Below, piece by piece: positions 35,510 through 46,425 of a stretch of DNA of 64,000 nt. The DNA comes from Climacium dendroides (taxonomy: Eukaryota > Streptophyta > Bryopsida > Hypnales > Climaciaceae): the NCBI GenBank assembly GCA_950106755.1, contig OX467083.1, positions 25,291,029 through 25,355,028 on the forward strand, given 5' to 3'. Each line of letters begins with the position of its first letter. Within the stretch, counting starts at the first letter, position 1. The notes beneath the pieces are model-generated. The model was not told where the DNA came from. It ran no database searches and worked only from the letters and a program-made list of their open reading frames with translations. Position numbers and translations under genes: made by a program.

Positions 35510-37340
35510 TGTGATTTGAGACTACTATTTTGTGAATGCAACAACTTCTTACTTCTACAACGACGTAGAGACAAAGGACCGAAACAATACTATTATCTAT
35601 GCTGCAACAAAACAAAACAAGTAGAAAGCTATATTGTAGCATTCAAGTATGGGACACTGGAACAAAAACCGAGCTAAGGAAAGCTAGATTAGATGTGGAA
35701 CAGAGGATCATTGAAAACTGTGAAACGCGGGAAATAAGAGTCCTTTTGGGGAACCTTTCTATGGCTGCCTTGACGAGGCAAACGTCAACTGCAACGACAT
35801 TGGTTAGGCCCGTATGACAATCACTAGTCATCTGGATTATGATTGCGTACAACTGCACTACTTCCGGCGCAGATTGTGACATTTTGAGCTTAGCTGAAGC
35901 AAAAGCCATTAAAGTTGATTGTCGTATTACCAACCACTTAACCCCTAAAGGACCAGGTGGACACATTGTGTCCACGAATAATTTCATTACTTTAATAACT
36001 TGTTTGGATTTCATAATTTTGACTCAATGTTAACTAGAGAATTGAAAATGTTTGTTACAAGAACACAAAAATCTTTTAAGATTTGCAATTACGTTGATTG
36101 ATTCATTGGGAAAAAACTAAAACGTCAACGTAGGTAAACTTGGGACAAAGTAGTTAGGGCGGTTGATGACTTGGAGGGCGTTTTCACACTTGGACGTCAC
36201 ATTTGTAAAAAAAAAGAAGTGTTCAATATGTAAAATATTTTCCAATACTACATCATTAACACTATAAATAATTACGGAAAATGTTTAAATATATTTTAAA
36301 TGGAATCTTTTCAGAATAATTGGAATCTTTTCTACATATTTTATATTATTTTGGAATATTCCAAATATATATTTGAATTCTCTAAAACACTTTTGCAATG
36401 TAAAAGTTAATAACAATCACAAATACTAGCTCAACGAGTCACCAACAAGTCACTTCATTCAAACATAAATCTTTGAGAATCAATCATTGTTGTTGTATTT
36501 AGTTTTAGAACACCATTTTTTGTGAGCACCTAAATATAGTATATCTTTGTGTGCTCCTAAACTTTCAAACACTAATCATGGTTTTTAAATTTATGAGAGA
36601 GCTTGCAATGAATGACCTGTTGGTTTTGTTCAATTTTTTTAGAAAACAACTTATGATCAAACCTTATAATCATGTAATGTATACGGTAGATTTTTCTAAA
36701 AATTGATGTACAATCTCATGACTAAGTCCTCTTTGAGTTTCAACGGTGAAGTTCTCTACATGAATACCAATCAAGAGATACAATTGCCTTTTTGAAAGCA
36801 TCACAAGAAAGTGATAAAATTTTAGGGATGAGCATGGTCCTTTAGGGGTTAAGCAATCTGACCTATATTTGGCAATGGTAAATCCATAAAAAAATTATGA
36901 CCGCGTTCGAAATAGGGTTTCATGAGGATTGCAAAAAATTGCAACTTGTAATTTGCATTTCTCAAATTTATACAAAATTCCAAAGTGCAAAGTAACCTGT
37001 GACCCGAAACCGTTCAATTCACAAGCTCTAATGTACAAATGAGGTACATCTTCCCTTTCAAAATCCGGTCCTTTAGGGGTTAAAGTAGGTTTTATGTAGA
37101 TTTTGAGTAGGTTTTATTTACATCATTTTTTGTTGTTTTTACTTTTAATTCAACATGTGTAATAATCTTCACTAATTTCAATGATATAACATTCTTTAAG
37201 TTATTTACTTTTACTTTTTAGATATTTATTTCTTTTACTTTTAGTTATTTACTTCTTTACTTTTACTTTTAGTTATTTACTTTTAGTTATTTATTTATAT
37301 TTATTTATATATTTAGTTACCTTTTTGACCTTTGTTGGAT
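35510..37340. other. Upstream stretch with TTAA-bounded repeats
   Basis: 5' flank of the 672-residue gene. It contains three perfect copies of GGTCCTTTAGGGGTTAA (one inverted). The rest is AT-rich with T/A runs such as TTACTTTTAGTTATTTA near 37,200-37,310. Confidence 0.5.
35938..37083. mobile_element. Candidate piggyBac-type element bounded by TTAACCCCTAAAGGACC
   Basis: TTAACCCCTAAAGGACC at 35,938-35,954 is the exact inverse of GGTCCTTTAGGGGTTAA at 37,067-37,083 and at 36,836-36,852. TTAA targets with CCC ends are typical of piggyBac elements. Either right copy could be the true end (915 or 1,146 bp). No transposase is inside, so it would be non-autonomous. Confidence 0.55.
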
Positions 37341-37490
37341 AATTGAGTCCTTTGATGTTTCATTTCTTAAATTTGAGAAATGAAACATCAAAGGACTCAA
37401 TTATTTAAGAAATGAAACATCAAAAGACTCAATTTAAAATGTGAAACATCAAAGGACTCAATTTAAGAGATGAAACATCAAAGCACTAGC
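37341..37490. repeat. Hairpin plus tandem repeat of GAAACATCAAAGGACTCAATT
   Basis: 37,341-37,368 and 37,375-37,402 are inverted copies matching at 27 of 28 bases, so they can form a hairpin with a short loop. Three further direct copies follow at about 27-bp spacing. A weaker copy (CTCAAAGGATTCAATT, ATGAAACATCAAA) lies near 39,258-39,297 on the other side of the oxygenase-like gene. Confidence 0.85.
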
Positions 37491-37639
37491 AGCATTCTTG
37501 TTTCGAGAGCGGCGATGTTGTATTGTCAGAGAATTTAGAATTTAGAAAAGAAAGAAGTGAAACCTTAACAGCTGATAAGGTTCTATTCTTATTTTGCTAG
37601 CGCTAATGCTGGAGAGATTGTTTCATTTCTTAATTTAGT

Positions 37640-38735
37640 ATGGAGTATAAGTGTGATAGATGTGATAGAAAAATGAAAACTCAAGCGCAACTTGAGTTTC
37701 ATTATAAGTCTAAAAAACATGCTAAAAAGGATGTTAAATCAACATTCTATGCTAGTGTAAATGTTACAAGCCCGGATGAAGTTGTAATAGAGAAGTTTAG
37801 ATCACAGGGTATTTCAATTCCAATGGGAATTCACCATGTTTTATATGTATCTAAAAAGATAGATAATTTAAATGCCTTAAAAGAAATCACTACTTCTGTA
37901 ATTTTGGTAGAAAACAAAACAGTAGTAGCAATAATTGATTTTAATTTTTTCTCAAATGAATTAATTGACATATTGACCACAGAATATAGTATACTATATA
38001 AGGCAAGAGGAATAGTAGATAGGGGTAAGGAGAAGAGAGGCGGGGATATGGTTGTTTTCGGATGGAGACTTACACCGCTCGAATTTGGTATATATGTGCA
38101 AAGTAATAGAAAAGGTAGGGAAAGAATTATGCCAATTTCGGCTGTAGATTTACACACACTTAGTGTCCAAACAGCTAATAGAGTATACGACGTGTTGAAT
38201 CTAAAAATGTCATCTTGGATTAATGAATTGGAAAATTTAGTGTCTAGGGAATTCGGAACATTGTGGGGTCGAATTGGATATTCTCCATTTACGACAATGA
38301 GCGTGACAGAGAACTATTGGTCACCTGACCATATAGATGATAAAGATGGGGGTTCTGGATTCATATTTTGGGTTCATGAAGGTAATTTTCTTTGACAAAA
38401 TTTCTTTTAAAACTAGTATAAAAGTATCTCATTGTATGTTATACTAAAAGTTTTTAAAAAATTGTTGGATTTATTAGTGTTTGATGTTGTAATTGAATTC
38501 AACATATTTTGCAGAGATTGTAGACCATTCTCAAATTGAATGGGCACAATTCCGTATGAAGGACTATGGATTATTTTTCCGTCCAACGCGTGAGACCTTA
38601 ATATGTTTTGATGCTTCAAAAATAAACCATGGTACAATTCAAAATACAAGGTACAAGCAATATGGAGTTGCCCTCTTGGTGAAGCCCATTGTTTTAAAAG
38701 TAGGTTTAGAAGCATTAAAAAATTTAGGATTTTAG
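37640..38735 (+). CDS. C2H2 zinc finger fused to a candidate 2OG/Fe(II) oxygenase domain
   Basis: Two exons, 37,640-38,381 and 38,515-38,735, joined across a 133-bp intron (GAAG|GTAATT ... TTTGCAG|AG). The phase matches exactly and gives 320 residues without a stop. Residues 5-27 form a C-X2-C-X12-H-X5-H finger, the U1/matrin-like type that binds nucleic acid. Near residue 231, SPDHIDDKD gives an H-X-D pair. Near 286, FDASKINHGT gives the second His in the context seen in TET/JBP and related oxygenases. YKQYGVALLV follows, with Lys where the 2OG-binding Arg is common. If active, the enzyme would oxidise a base in nucleic acid or a protein side chain, but the substrate is unknown. The gene is more AT-rich than the other cargo genes and is flanked by related repeats, so it may be a nested unit. 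Confidence 0.65.
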
Positions 38736-39411
38736 GTACTAATAGAGAAGTACTAGAGTTGCATCATAACATTATTCATTTAAAAATTGTGAATATCTTG
38801 TTTGTAATCAAATTACAAAATAATTTTTTAAGTGTAAGTTCCAAATTTTATACAAAACACTAGTGATAGCAATCATAGATCTAAACGTATAGATATAGAA
38901 TCTAAAATGTTTAATGTACAACGCTTATTCATACATCAAGTTCATCAAGTTGCCATTAGATGTTCTGAACGTTAGGATTGGAGAATAGACTTTATATGGA
39001 AATTTTGTAATAGTAAAAATGTATCTATTTTAATAAACATAAAAATAAAATAGTAAAAGTCATTATAAAAAAATTATATTAAAATAAAGTACTTGATTAA
39101 AAACTAAAATTAATTAAATTTTTTTAGAACAACCAAAATTAAATAAAAGGCAAAATGCAAACTAAAACATTAAAAGAATATAAATAATAAAACATTAAAT
39201 AAAATTATAATAGACAATTAAAAACTACAATAAAAATATAATAGTCAATTAAAATCTCAAAGGATTCAATTATAAAATCAAAAATGAAACATCAAACAAT
39301 TCATTTGTTTGGCTTATGTCATTGATTTATTTACTATATTTTAAGTACTAACTCTGCAGTTTTGTGTGTTTAGAAGATTGGTTCCACCTCTATATATGTA
39401 ACAATAACAAT
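38736..39411. other. AT-rich 3' flank of the oxygenase-like gene
   Basis: Very AT-rich (AAAATTAAA runs), ending with a weak copy of the GAAACATCAAA motif. No gene seen. Confidence 0.5.
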
Positions 39412-40115
39412 ATAACCTCTATTTATGTAAAATAATTTACCTTTAAATATGTTATAACCCAAAACCGCTATTTATGTAAAAAAATTTACCTCTAAATATG
39501 TTTTAAGCAAAAGCCGCTATTTATGTAAAAAAATTTACCTCTAAATATGTTGTAAGCAAAACCGCTATTTATGTAAAAAAAATTTACCTCTAAATATGTT
39601 ATAAGCAAAAACCGCTATTTATGTAAAAAAAATTTACCTCTAAATATGTTATAAGCAAAAACCGCTATTTATGTAAAAAAAATTTACCTCTAAATATGTT
39701 TTAAGCAAAACCCGCTATTTATGTAAAAAAATTTACCTCTAAATATGTTTTAAGCAAAAACCGCTATTTATGTAAAAAAATTTACCTCTAAATATGTTAT
39801 AAGCAAAAACCGCTATTTATGTAAAAAAAATTTATCTCTAAATATGTTTTAAGCAAAAACCGCTATTTATGTAAAAAAATTTACCTCTAAATATGTTATA
39901 AGCAAAAACCGCTATTTATGTAAAAAAAATTTACCTCTAAATATGTTTTAAGCAAAAACTACTATTTATGTAAAAACATTTACCTCTAAATATGTTATAA
40001 GCAAAAACCGCTATTTATGTAAAAAAAAATTTACCTCTAAATATGTTGTAAGCTAAACCGCTATTTATATAAAAAAAATTTACCTCTAAATATATTATAA
40101 GCAAAACCACTACTT
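39412..40115. repeat. Minisatellite, about 14 copies of a ~50-bp unit
   Basis: The unit consists of AACCGCTATTTATGTAAAAA, then AATTTACCTCTAAATATGTT, then ATAAGCAA. Copies repeat every 49-51 bp with few changes, mostly in the A-run and in TTATAAG/TTTTAAG. There are no unique spacers between copies. Confidence 0.95.
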
Positions 40116-40936
40116 AATATGTAAAATTAATTCATAAAAGTAAAATAACACTAATAAATTAGATACATTAGAGGAAAATTCGGGCCTAGGGAGGACCACC
40201 TTAGAAACCTTTGAATATTCTCCTATACCCTACTCAAATGAAAAACTTTAAACTATAAAGTAGTTCAGATCATCATATAAACAAATTGGTATAAAAATGA
40301 TTTGAAAGGTTATTCTAATGATTATTCAAAATACCAATTTTAAAGTTCAATGTTGTTCTTTGGGAAGAAGTAACAATTATAATTACATTGAATTCTTCTT
40401 GGAATTTTGATACTTCTATTGAATTTCTTATGTGCTAGTGGCCGGCACGGGTTAAGCTAGTTGCCTACAATACGCTATAGTTTTATTTTCTTACAATATA
40501 TGTGGCCCTGAATTCATCTAACCATGAATGTATTTTTAGAAGATTTAGTGGAAGAAATAAGATCCAAGAAGATATGCAGAAAATGAAACTTTAAATGCAT
40601 TATCAGCATTATTTGCTAAATTTTAAATAGTGCATTACTCAAAATTAAAAATTGTATATATTAATGAAAAAAAAAATTCCATCACGGTTTATCTCCTGCA
40701 TTTTTTTAATTTACTTACAATATATTATACATGAATTGATTCTTAAATAAAACTAGAACAAAGCCCATTGCAATGGAATAATACCATGGTTGGCTTGATT
40801 TTTTCCCACTTTGCATTACTGTAAGGCATGAAATTGTGAAGCATAGTACCTTCATCTTATTGGATGAAAATTGTATGGATGAGAATGTGACCATCAAATT
40901 GGATGAATTTGTGACACATTTTGTGACAATGCTCAT

Positions 40937-41486
40937 TTAACCCTTTGACGCTCCTGCGTCCAATATCTAGACGACGAGCAGATTCAAGTTGTTCAATTCT
41001 CATCCGAATTGGACAGTTTTCATCCACATAAATTTCTCTTGGTTCTTGTACAAGTTTACTATCTATTGTACGGTTCAGGGTTTTTAAAATGGGTTATTAT
41101 GATTTTTGGAAAAACCACACAATTGGTTTATGTCAAGTTTCATTCTTAGTTTAAAAAGTGAGATCTAAAACATGATTTTCCAAAATAAGTAGAATCAAAT
41201 AATGGAAACCATATCATCTCATAGAGCATGTTATTCCAATTTCATTACAATATTTAAATGTGTTTTTTGTGTTCATGCGGAATTTTTAATCAAATTTCAA
41301 GAGAAAACCTTGCAAAAGTAATTACAAATACTCAATAAAAAATATGATAAATCCAACCATACAGATGTGATCTTCACGTTGACATTTACAACATTGTTTT
41401 GGCCATCAACTCCATTTTTGGTATTCATCTAACATCTTATAATGTTTCTTTGTAAACAATGTTGAATTGGGACCTTAAAGGATTAA
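40937..41486. mobile_element. Possible TTAA-bounded element, 550 bp (weak)
   Basis: Starts TTAACCCTTTGACG and ends with the approximate inverse CTTAAAGGATTAA. TTAA lies at both ends, as for the other TTAA-bounded repeats in this region. The inverted match is imperfect. Confidence 0.35.
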
Positions 41487-41570
41487 TAATATAGATTTAT
41501 GGATTTGAGAATTGTTCATTTCGAAGTTAGATGGTAAAGCGGAATGATCAACTGTGAACTTGCATAGAGC

Positions 41571-41655
41571 TGAAGTTTGTGCATTGAGCTGAAGCTTCTG
41601 CTGACACATTGAGCTGAAGCTTCTATTGATGCATTGAGCTGCGGCTTCTACTGCA
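41571..41655. repeat. 25-bp tandem repeat (CATTGAGCTGAAGCTTCT)
   Basis: Three units begin CATTGAGCTG at 41,581, 41,606 and 41,631, preceded by a partial one at 41,571. The period is not a multiple of three, which argues against a coding repeat. Confidence 0.8.
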
Positions 41656-42014
41656 GCATCGCACCCTTTGCATCGATTTTGGTGCCTTGATCATATCCTG
41701 CCTATGCTTCAATCTTTGTGGCTAGGCTGATAAGTTGTATATAGACATATTGCAAATGAGTGATTGATTGAATTTTTAGAGAATATTCTTATTTTTGATA
41801 CATTTTGATTTGTTGTAACTTTGCCCATTGTGGATATGTACTGGAGAAACTTTTGAGAACAAATCTTTATAGCATGCAAATTTCAAAACACAAATTTTGT
41901 GCCTTCTTCTCATATTAATTGGCCAATGCCATCAAGAAGTGTCTTTGCAATGAGGAATGTAGAATTCACTCTTCAAGAGTTCTCAAATCTTCCTTAATTA
42001 GCATGCATTATTAG

Positions 42015-45000
42015 TTAAGTAATATCGGTCTCCTCCACCTCTACAACCTCATTAACAATGACATTTAGTGCATCCACACTTTCTTGTGAACTACTACCTT
42101 GATCTATACTACTATTGATGGTATCTTGACTTAGCACCCACCGTCGTCCCTGACGCACTCGCCCTGCTCTCCAGGCTCGGTGGTTTGCTGCAGCAGACGA
42201 GTTGTTCCATGCTGCTCTCCTCTTGCTTTCACTTGTGAGCGCACTTTGATCTTCTGGTGTTCTTTGACTTTGCGCTTGCTCTTTTTCAAATTTTCGAGCG
42301 TATCTGTGTTGTATGTTGCGGTACCAATGTTGGTATTGTTGTACTATGACACTTGTTCGCGCCTTCGTTCCTCCATGTTGAGTGTGTGCCTGGTTGGCCG
42401 CTTTCGCCGCATGATGAGACTTCTCCATCCCCTGGCAGCTCCATACTGACAAGCTGCCATATTTTTCTACAAACCATGGCCCATGCTTTACAATGACATG
42501 CTGCAAAAACATCAAAGAGAATTAACAGGTCTTCATACTGAAAACATGGCTGTCAGCCCACTGACAGTTAACCCTTAAACGACATATGTTTTCCTGATAC
42601 CACACCCAAAATCTCTTTTAATTTCCATTTAAGCATGATTCTGTTTTTAATTATTTTGGCTCTATCCTAAAGAAGTATAGATCTCTCTAAGGTGATTGGT
42701 TTAGCATTTTAAAAACCCCATTTGGTGCAATGGAGTAGAAGTTATGAGCAAGATTCTCCTAAAACACAACCAAGCCCGTGGGGCTTGCATTATTGTTTAA
42801 GGGTTAAGATCAAAACCAGCTTCATAACATTCAATCCCAACGCTAGTTATCATACACATTCTTTGCGGCCGCACACACTATGTAATAAAGCTCACCATAT
42901 AATGAGTCATTTGATTTTCTCCAAACGCTGCAATGTATGCATGTCCAAACGTATCCACCTTCTGTTGGCACTCTTTTCGCTCGTCATTGGATAGAACTAG
43001 TCCATTCAGGTATGGTTGTAGCTTCTCTAGGGCTTCCCACACATGGACACGTTTAAGCCGAGCTGCCCCATTGTCAAGGTTGTTCTGTTCTGACATACAA
43101 ATATCTTTCCATGCCCTGTCATGGCTTGACCAAAGGCTGGGTTGGAAAAGTCTACTAGCAACAACTCCGCTCAAACTTGGCTTCTGCACAACATCACCTG
43201 TAGTCTCGGACAGCCTTGGGCACTTCTTTAACTGACAATTTCCACCCTCAACACCTATGGTAGACAATGACCTCTCAATTAAATCAATTGCTTTTGCTCT
43301 CAGATGAGGATCTCTCAAGTTCCACACAAACATACAGCTCATGTGAAGCATTTTCTCAATCATGCGAACTTGTGCATGCAGAGTGCATATATGTGTCCTC
43401 GATAATGGTATGGGTAGGATGGGCTTCCATCGACTATGAGTACTTGCGTTACATGGTTCCCTCCCTATTTCAGTGGCAAATAGTCCGCCTTGCCATTGCC
43501 CACTGGTTCTTGCTGCAGCACTTGCTAAAGCTGCTGCCACATTCGTCACTCTCGGCTTCGCCCTGACTTGCTCACAATATATACAACATATCTTACTTGT
43601 TGGTCCATGCTGTAGCCCATTCATACATTTAATAGTTTTCATGTCCGCGCTTAGGTGCCACTCCACTTGGAATTCTCCAACACTCTCTACAATTAGTGGT
43701 TGCCCATTTGATTGCGACTCAATGACATCTGGAAACTTTGTCTTTTTGAAGACCCAGTCAAGGATGTCAAATGATTCTTTGCCTACCTGGAAGCATGCAA
43801 CTGGCCAAATTTCCTGCTCAGATTGAACTGAGAAATATCTGTCGACGTCCTTTTGAATTTCAGGATCCAACGCTCTATTCATCAGAGTTAAGCTGACGCG
43901 CTCAAACTTCTTCCCCTGTTATATTTCAGCTTCGTCTAGTTTTAAGACAAAGATAAGCGGCCCCCCATTACATTCTGCCATCCCCACACATGAAGTTAGT
44001 CAGCAAAATCCAACCAACATTTATTGAATGATTCAATAAAGTAACAAAGCTCTTTGCCGAAAAGGGTACAGGCACCTTACAACGTCATATAAAGCAAGTT
44101 GATTTATTTGCGGCCGCATACGAGGTAATTGTAGCAACATATGCAGATGATAGGAAACCTCAGCGTGCTTACCTTCCACTGTCATGCCGTAAAACAACAC
44201 CATACTACGTTGGACTACTTCCAGGTCTACAAACAGATTGTTGCGGCTATTCAATATTACTTCTTTCGCTGCAACAATATTCTTCCCGGCCCTTCGCACT
44301 GATGGTATTGATCTTCTACCCTCAACATGATAATATTTCCCTATGAATTGCGGCAGCTTTGCGTTCATGTCCTTCCTCAGTCCCGCTAATTTATGTGGTG
44401 CTGGGAGAATTTTGGCCTTTAATCTAGGGGAAACTATCCCTATCCGGTTTTTTAACGTTCGGTATATTGCTCCGTATCCTCGTTGGGATACACCGGATCC
44501 ATCGCATGCTGCCAACATAGCTTCTGGTCCTATGCTATCGCCAATCTTTTTAAACACATCTCTCACAACATGGTTTTTGGCATCATTCATCTTCAGTTGG
44601 CTCATAAGAGCACTTGCCTCTCCTTTAGATAGAATGTATCCAAGCGCAATAGCAGTTTTGTTTTGAGTAGTTGCATCTCCCATAAGCCGCTTCTTGGAAC
44701 TTCCTTCCCTGTTAGACCGTTGCAAAGAGCCTACAACATTTGGCTGTAATTGTGCTCGCAACATGGACCTCCTTCGTTTGGCATATCCTGACCCGCTAGA
44801 TAGCTCATCTATACTCTTGATCTTCTCATGAACTCGCTGATGGAAACCTAATGGGGTCTTCACCATGGTCCTCATCTTCTGCTCTAATTTCTCGAAATCA
44901 ACTTTGCACTTAGAAATTTCTACTTCGAGTGTTTGTACCTTCTCTCTGTGTTGCTCGTCTTCTATATACCGACTTGAAATTAAAGCAGAAGCTTGCATCC

Positions 45001-45523
45001 TCAATTCACTACATGTCGATTCTAATGTCCTCACCACATTTTGCAAGTTATCACACTCTTGCATGTTTGCAATAGAGATATCTCTCAAGGCAACACAGAG
45101 CTCCTCTCGTTCCTTCAAACATCGTTCACTGCATAATTCCAGTTGAAACTGGAGTTCTTGACATCTGAGAGTCAAGACACGTATCTCATTCTCATAAATA
45201 ACCACTCTTGATTTCAAATCAGCAACACATTTTTTCAATGCCTCCACTGTGGACAATGAGAAAGTTCCGCCACCGTGAATCTTTAGCCGCTTAGTATAAC
45301 CAAGCATGCCATTTTCTCCCTCGCATAAGAACTCCAAGTATTCTTTCACAGTTGCAAATATAGGAGGACTGTTGCTGGCGGGATCAACCGGGTAGAGACT
45401 ACCGTCAACCCATAGATCAATATGGTTTTCACCGGCTGCCCTCCGTGTCGGAAAACTGTCAAGACTAGCCTGACCATTGAGGTTCTTACCACGACGTATG
45501 AGGGGTGTGTATTTCAACGCCAA
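42015..45523 (-). pseudogene. Three-exon transposase-like gene, one nonsense codon
   Basis: Exons on the minus strand are 45,523-44,173, 43,974-42,896 and 42,500-42,015. Splice sites are G|GTAAGC...GGCAG|A (198 bp) and ATG|GTGAGC...TTTGCAG|CAT (395 bp). Phases agree, for 972 codons in all. Exon 1 has a coiled coil (about 95-215), then CDGSGVSQRGYG (about 341) and NNLFVDLEVVQRSMVLFYG (about 427-445). Exon 2 has LKLDEAEI (about 461), a TAA at 43,921-43,919 (codon 469), then KKFERVSLTLMNRALD, WHLSADMKTIKC (about 557) and CCIYC (about 580). Exon 3 has GSLSVWSCQGMEKSH (to about 838). The Asp, Asp, Glu blocks with an inserted CxxC resemble RNase H-fold transposases such as RAG1/Transib or KDZ relatives, but I cannot name the family. 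With the single stop it is probably a recently silenced copy. Confidence 0.7.
42568..42807. mobile_element. 240-bp TTAA-bounded MITE inside transposase intron 2
   Basis: TTAACCCTTAAAC (42,568-42,580) and GTTTAAGGGTTAA (42,795-42,807) are perfect inverse copies of 13 bases, with TTAA at both ends. Removing the element leaves an intron of about 155 bp, a normal plant size, which supports insertion into an existing intron. Confidence 0.7.
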
Positions 45524-46257
45524 CTAAACTTGAGGTATATAATTCTTGGGCTCCCGGTTTGTGACGTCTCTCAATGCCATGACCCTATATATTCCTACAG
45601 ACTGGAAACAATACTTGATCGCTCCATCAATCCCTCTCTTTTACCACAACCAGGAACTACTAAATGCAACTTACTTTTCCACACCAGATTCCCTACTGCA
45701 GCATGCACAAGCAGGTCGGCTTCAAATTTGATCTAGCAAACACTATACTATCGATCGATGAATGACACTCATCTACTATACTCTACATCAACAAATCGTT
45801 TGGTGTTGCAGCTATTTCTCTGCACGTAGAACATTACCGAGTTGCTCTTTTGCTTTGAAAATTGTTCTATGTTCCTACTTTCATGGCGCCAAATGCCTGT
45901 CCAACTAAACCCTAACCATCTTTCAGTCGACATCCTTCCCGCCAACAATGTCCACCTGTGTATCTTCATTGGCAAACAAGGACCTCATTAAAATACACAA
46001 ATGCAAGTCTCGGATATTGTTTAAAATGATTCCGTTAGTACATACGTCGCTCAACTGTGATCATTTCCTAGGAGGGTCAATGACCAATATTCTTTTATAT
46101 GTTCCATCCTTACAAGCCAACTCAGCTGCAGCGCCCCACTTAAAGCCGTATTGTAGGTTGCTGAAGTCCATAGCCGTGCTACTAGAGGGTAAACAAATAT
46201 GGAAAAAGTACACTTTTTTAAGCAAGATACCCAATTATTGGACCCAACAGTAACTTT
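45524..46257. other. 5' flank of the transposase-like gene
   Basis: GC-moderate DNA between the start codon and the right end of the element. Probably promoter and leader. The short open frames here are not convincing. Confidence 0.45.
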
Positions 46258-46296
46258 CTTGGAGGGCCTTTCTAAGAGTCCACTTGTGTTCTAATG
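46258..46296 (-). repeat. Inner terminal inverted repeat, right copy
   Basis: The reverse complement from 46,296 matches the left copy at 30,562 for 22 identical bases and then diverges. Confidence 0.8.
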
Positions 46297-46309
46297 TATA
46301 AAATATAAG

Positions 46310-46425
46310 GGCAAAATATGACTGACAATCATATTTGCAGTCATATTTTTCCCAAAGTTTTGGCATCCAAAAATGTGACTACAAGTAATCGCCAATCATT
46401 CCTAGTCATATTTTCCCAGCTGTAC
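46310..46425. repeat. Right subterminal motif cluster
   Basis: AATATGACTGACAATCATAT, GCAGTCATATTTTT, AATGTGACTACAAG and CTAGTCATATTTTCC lie within 115 bp of the right end. They are the same family as the left array. Confidence 0.75.

Larger units (their letters stand above)
40116..42014. other. Non-coding stretch downstream of the transposase-like gene
   Basis: AT-rich with no gene. Contains a possible TTAA-bounded element (40,937-41,486) and a 25-bp tandem repeat (41,571-41,655). Confidence 0.5.

Noticed and set aside
39412..40115. Regular repeats that might suggest a CRISPR-like array
   Set aside because: The whole ~50-bp unit is repeated, with no unique spacers, and the DNA is plant nuclear. 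It is a minisatellite.
42878..43866. Exon 2 of the transposase-like gene as a separate gene starting at its first ATG
   Set aside because: The frame continues upstream with LKLDEAEI and joins exon 1 in phase. The upstream stop is better read as a mutation.
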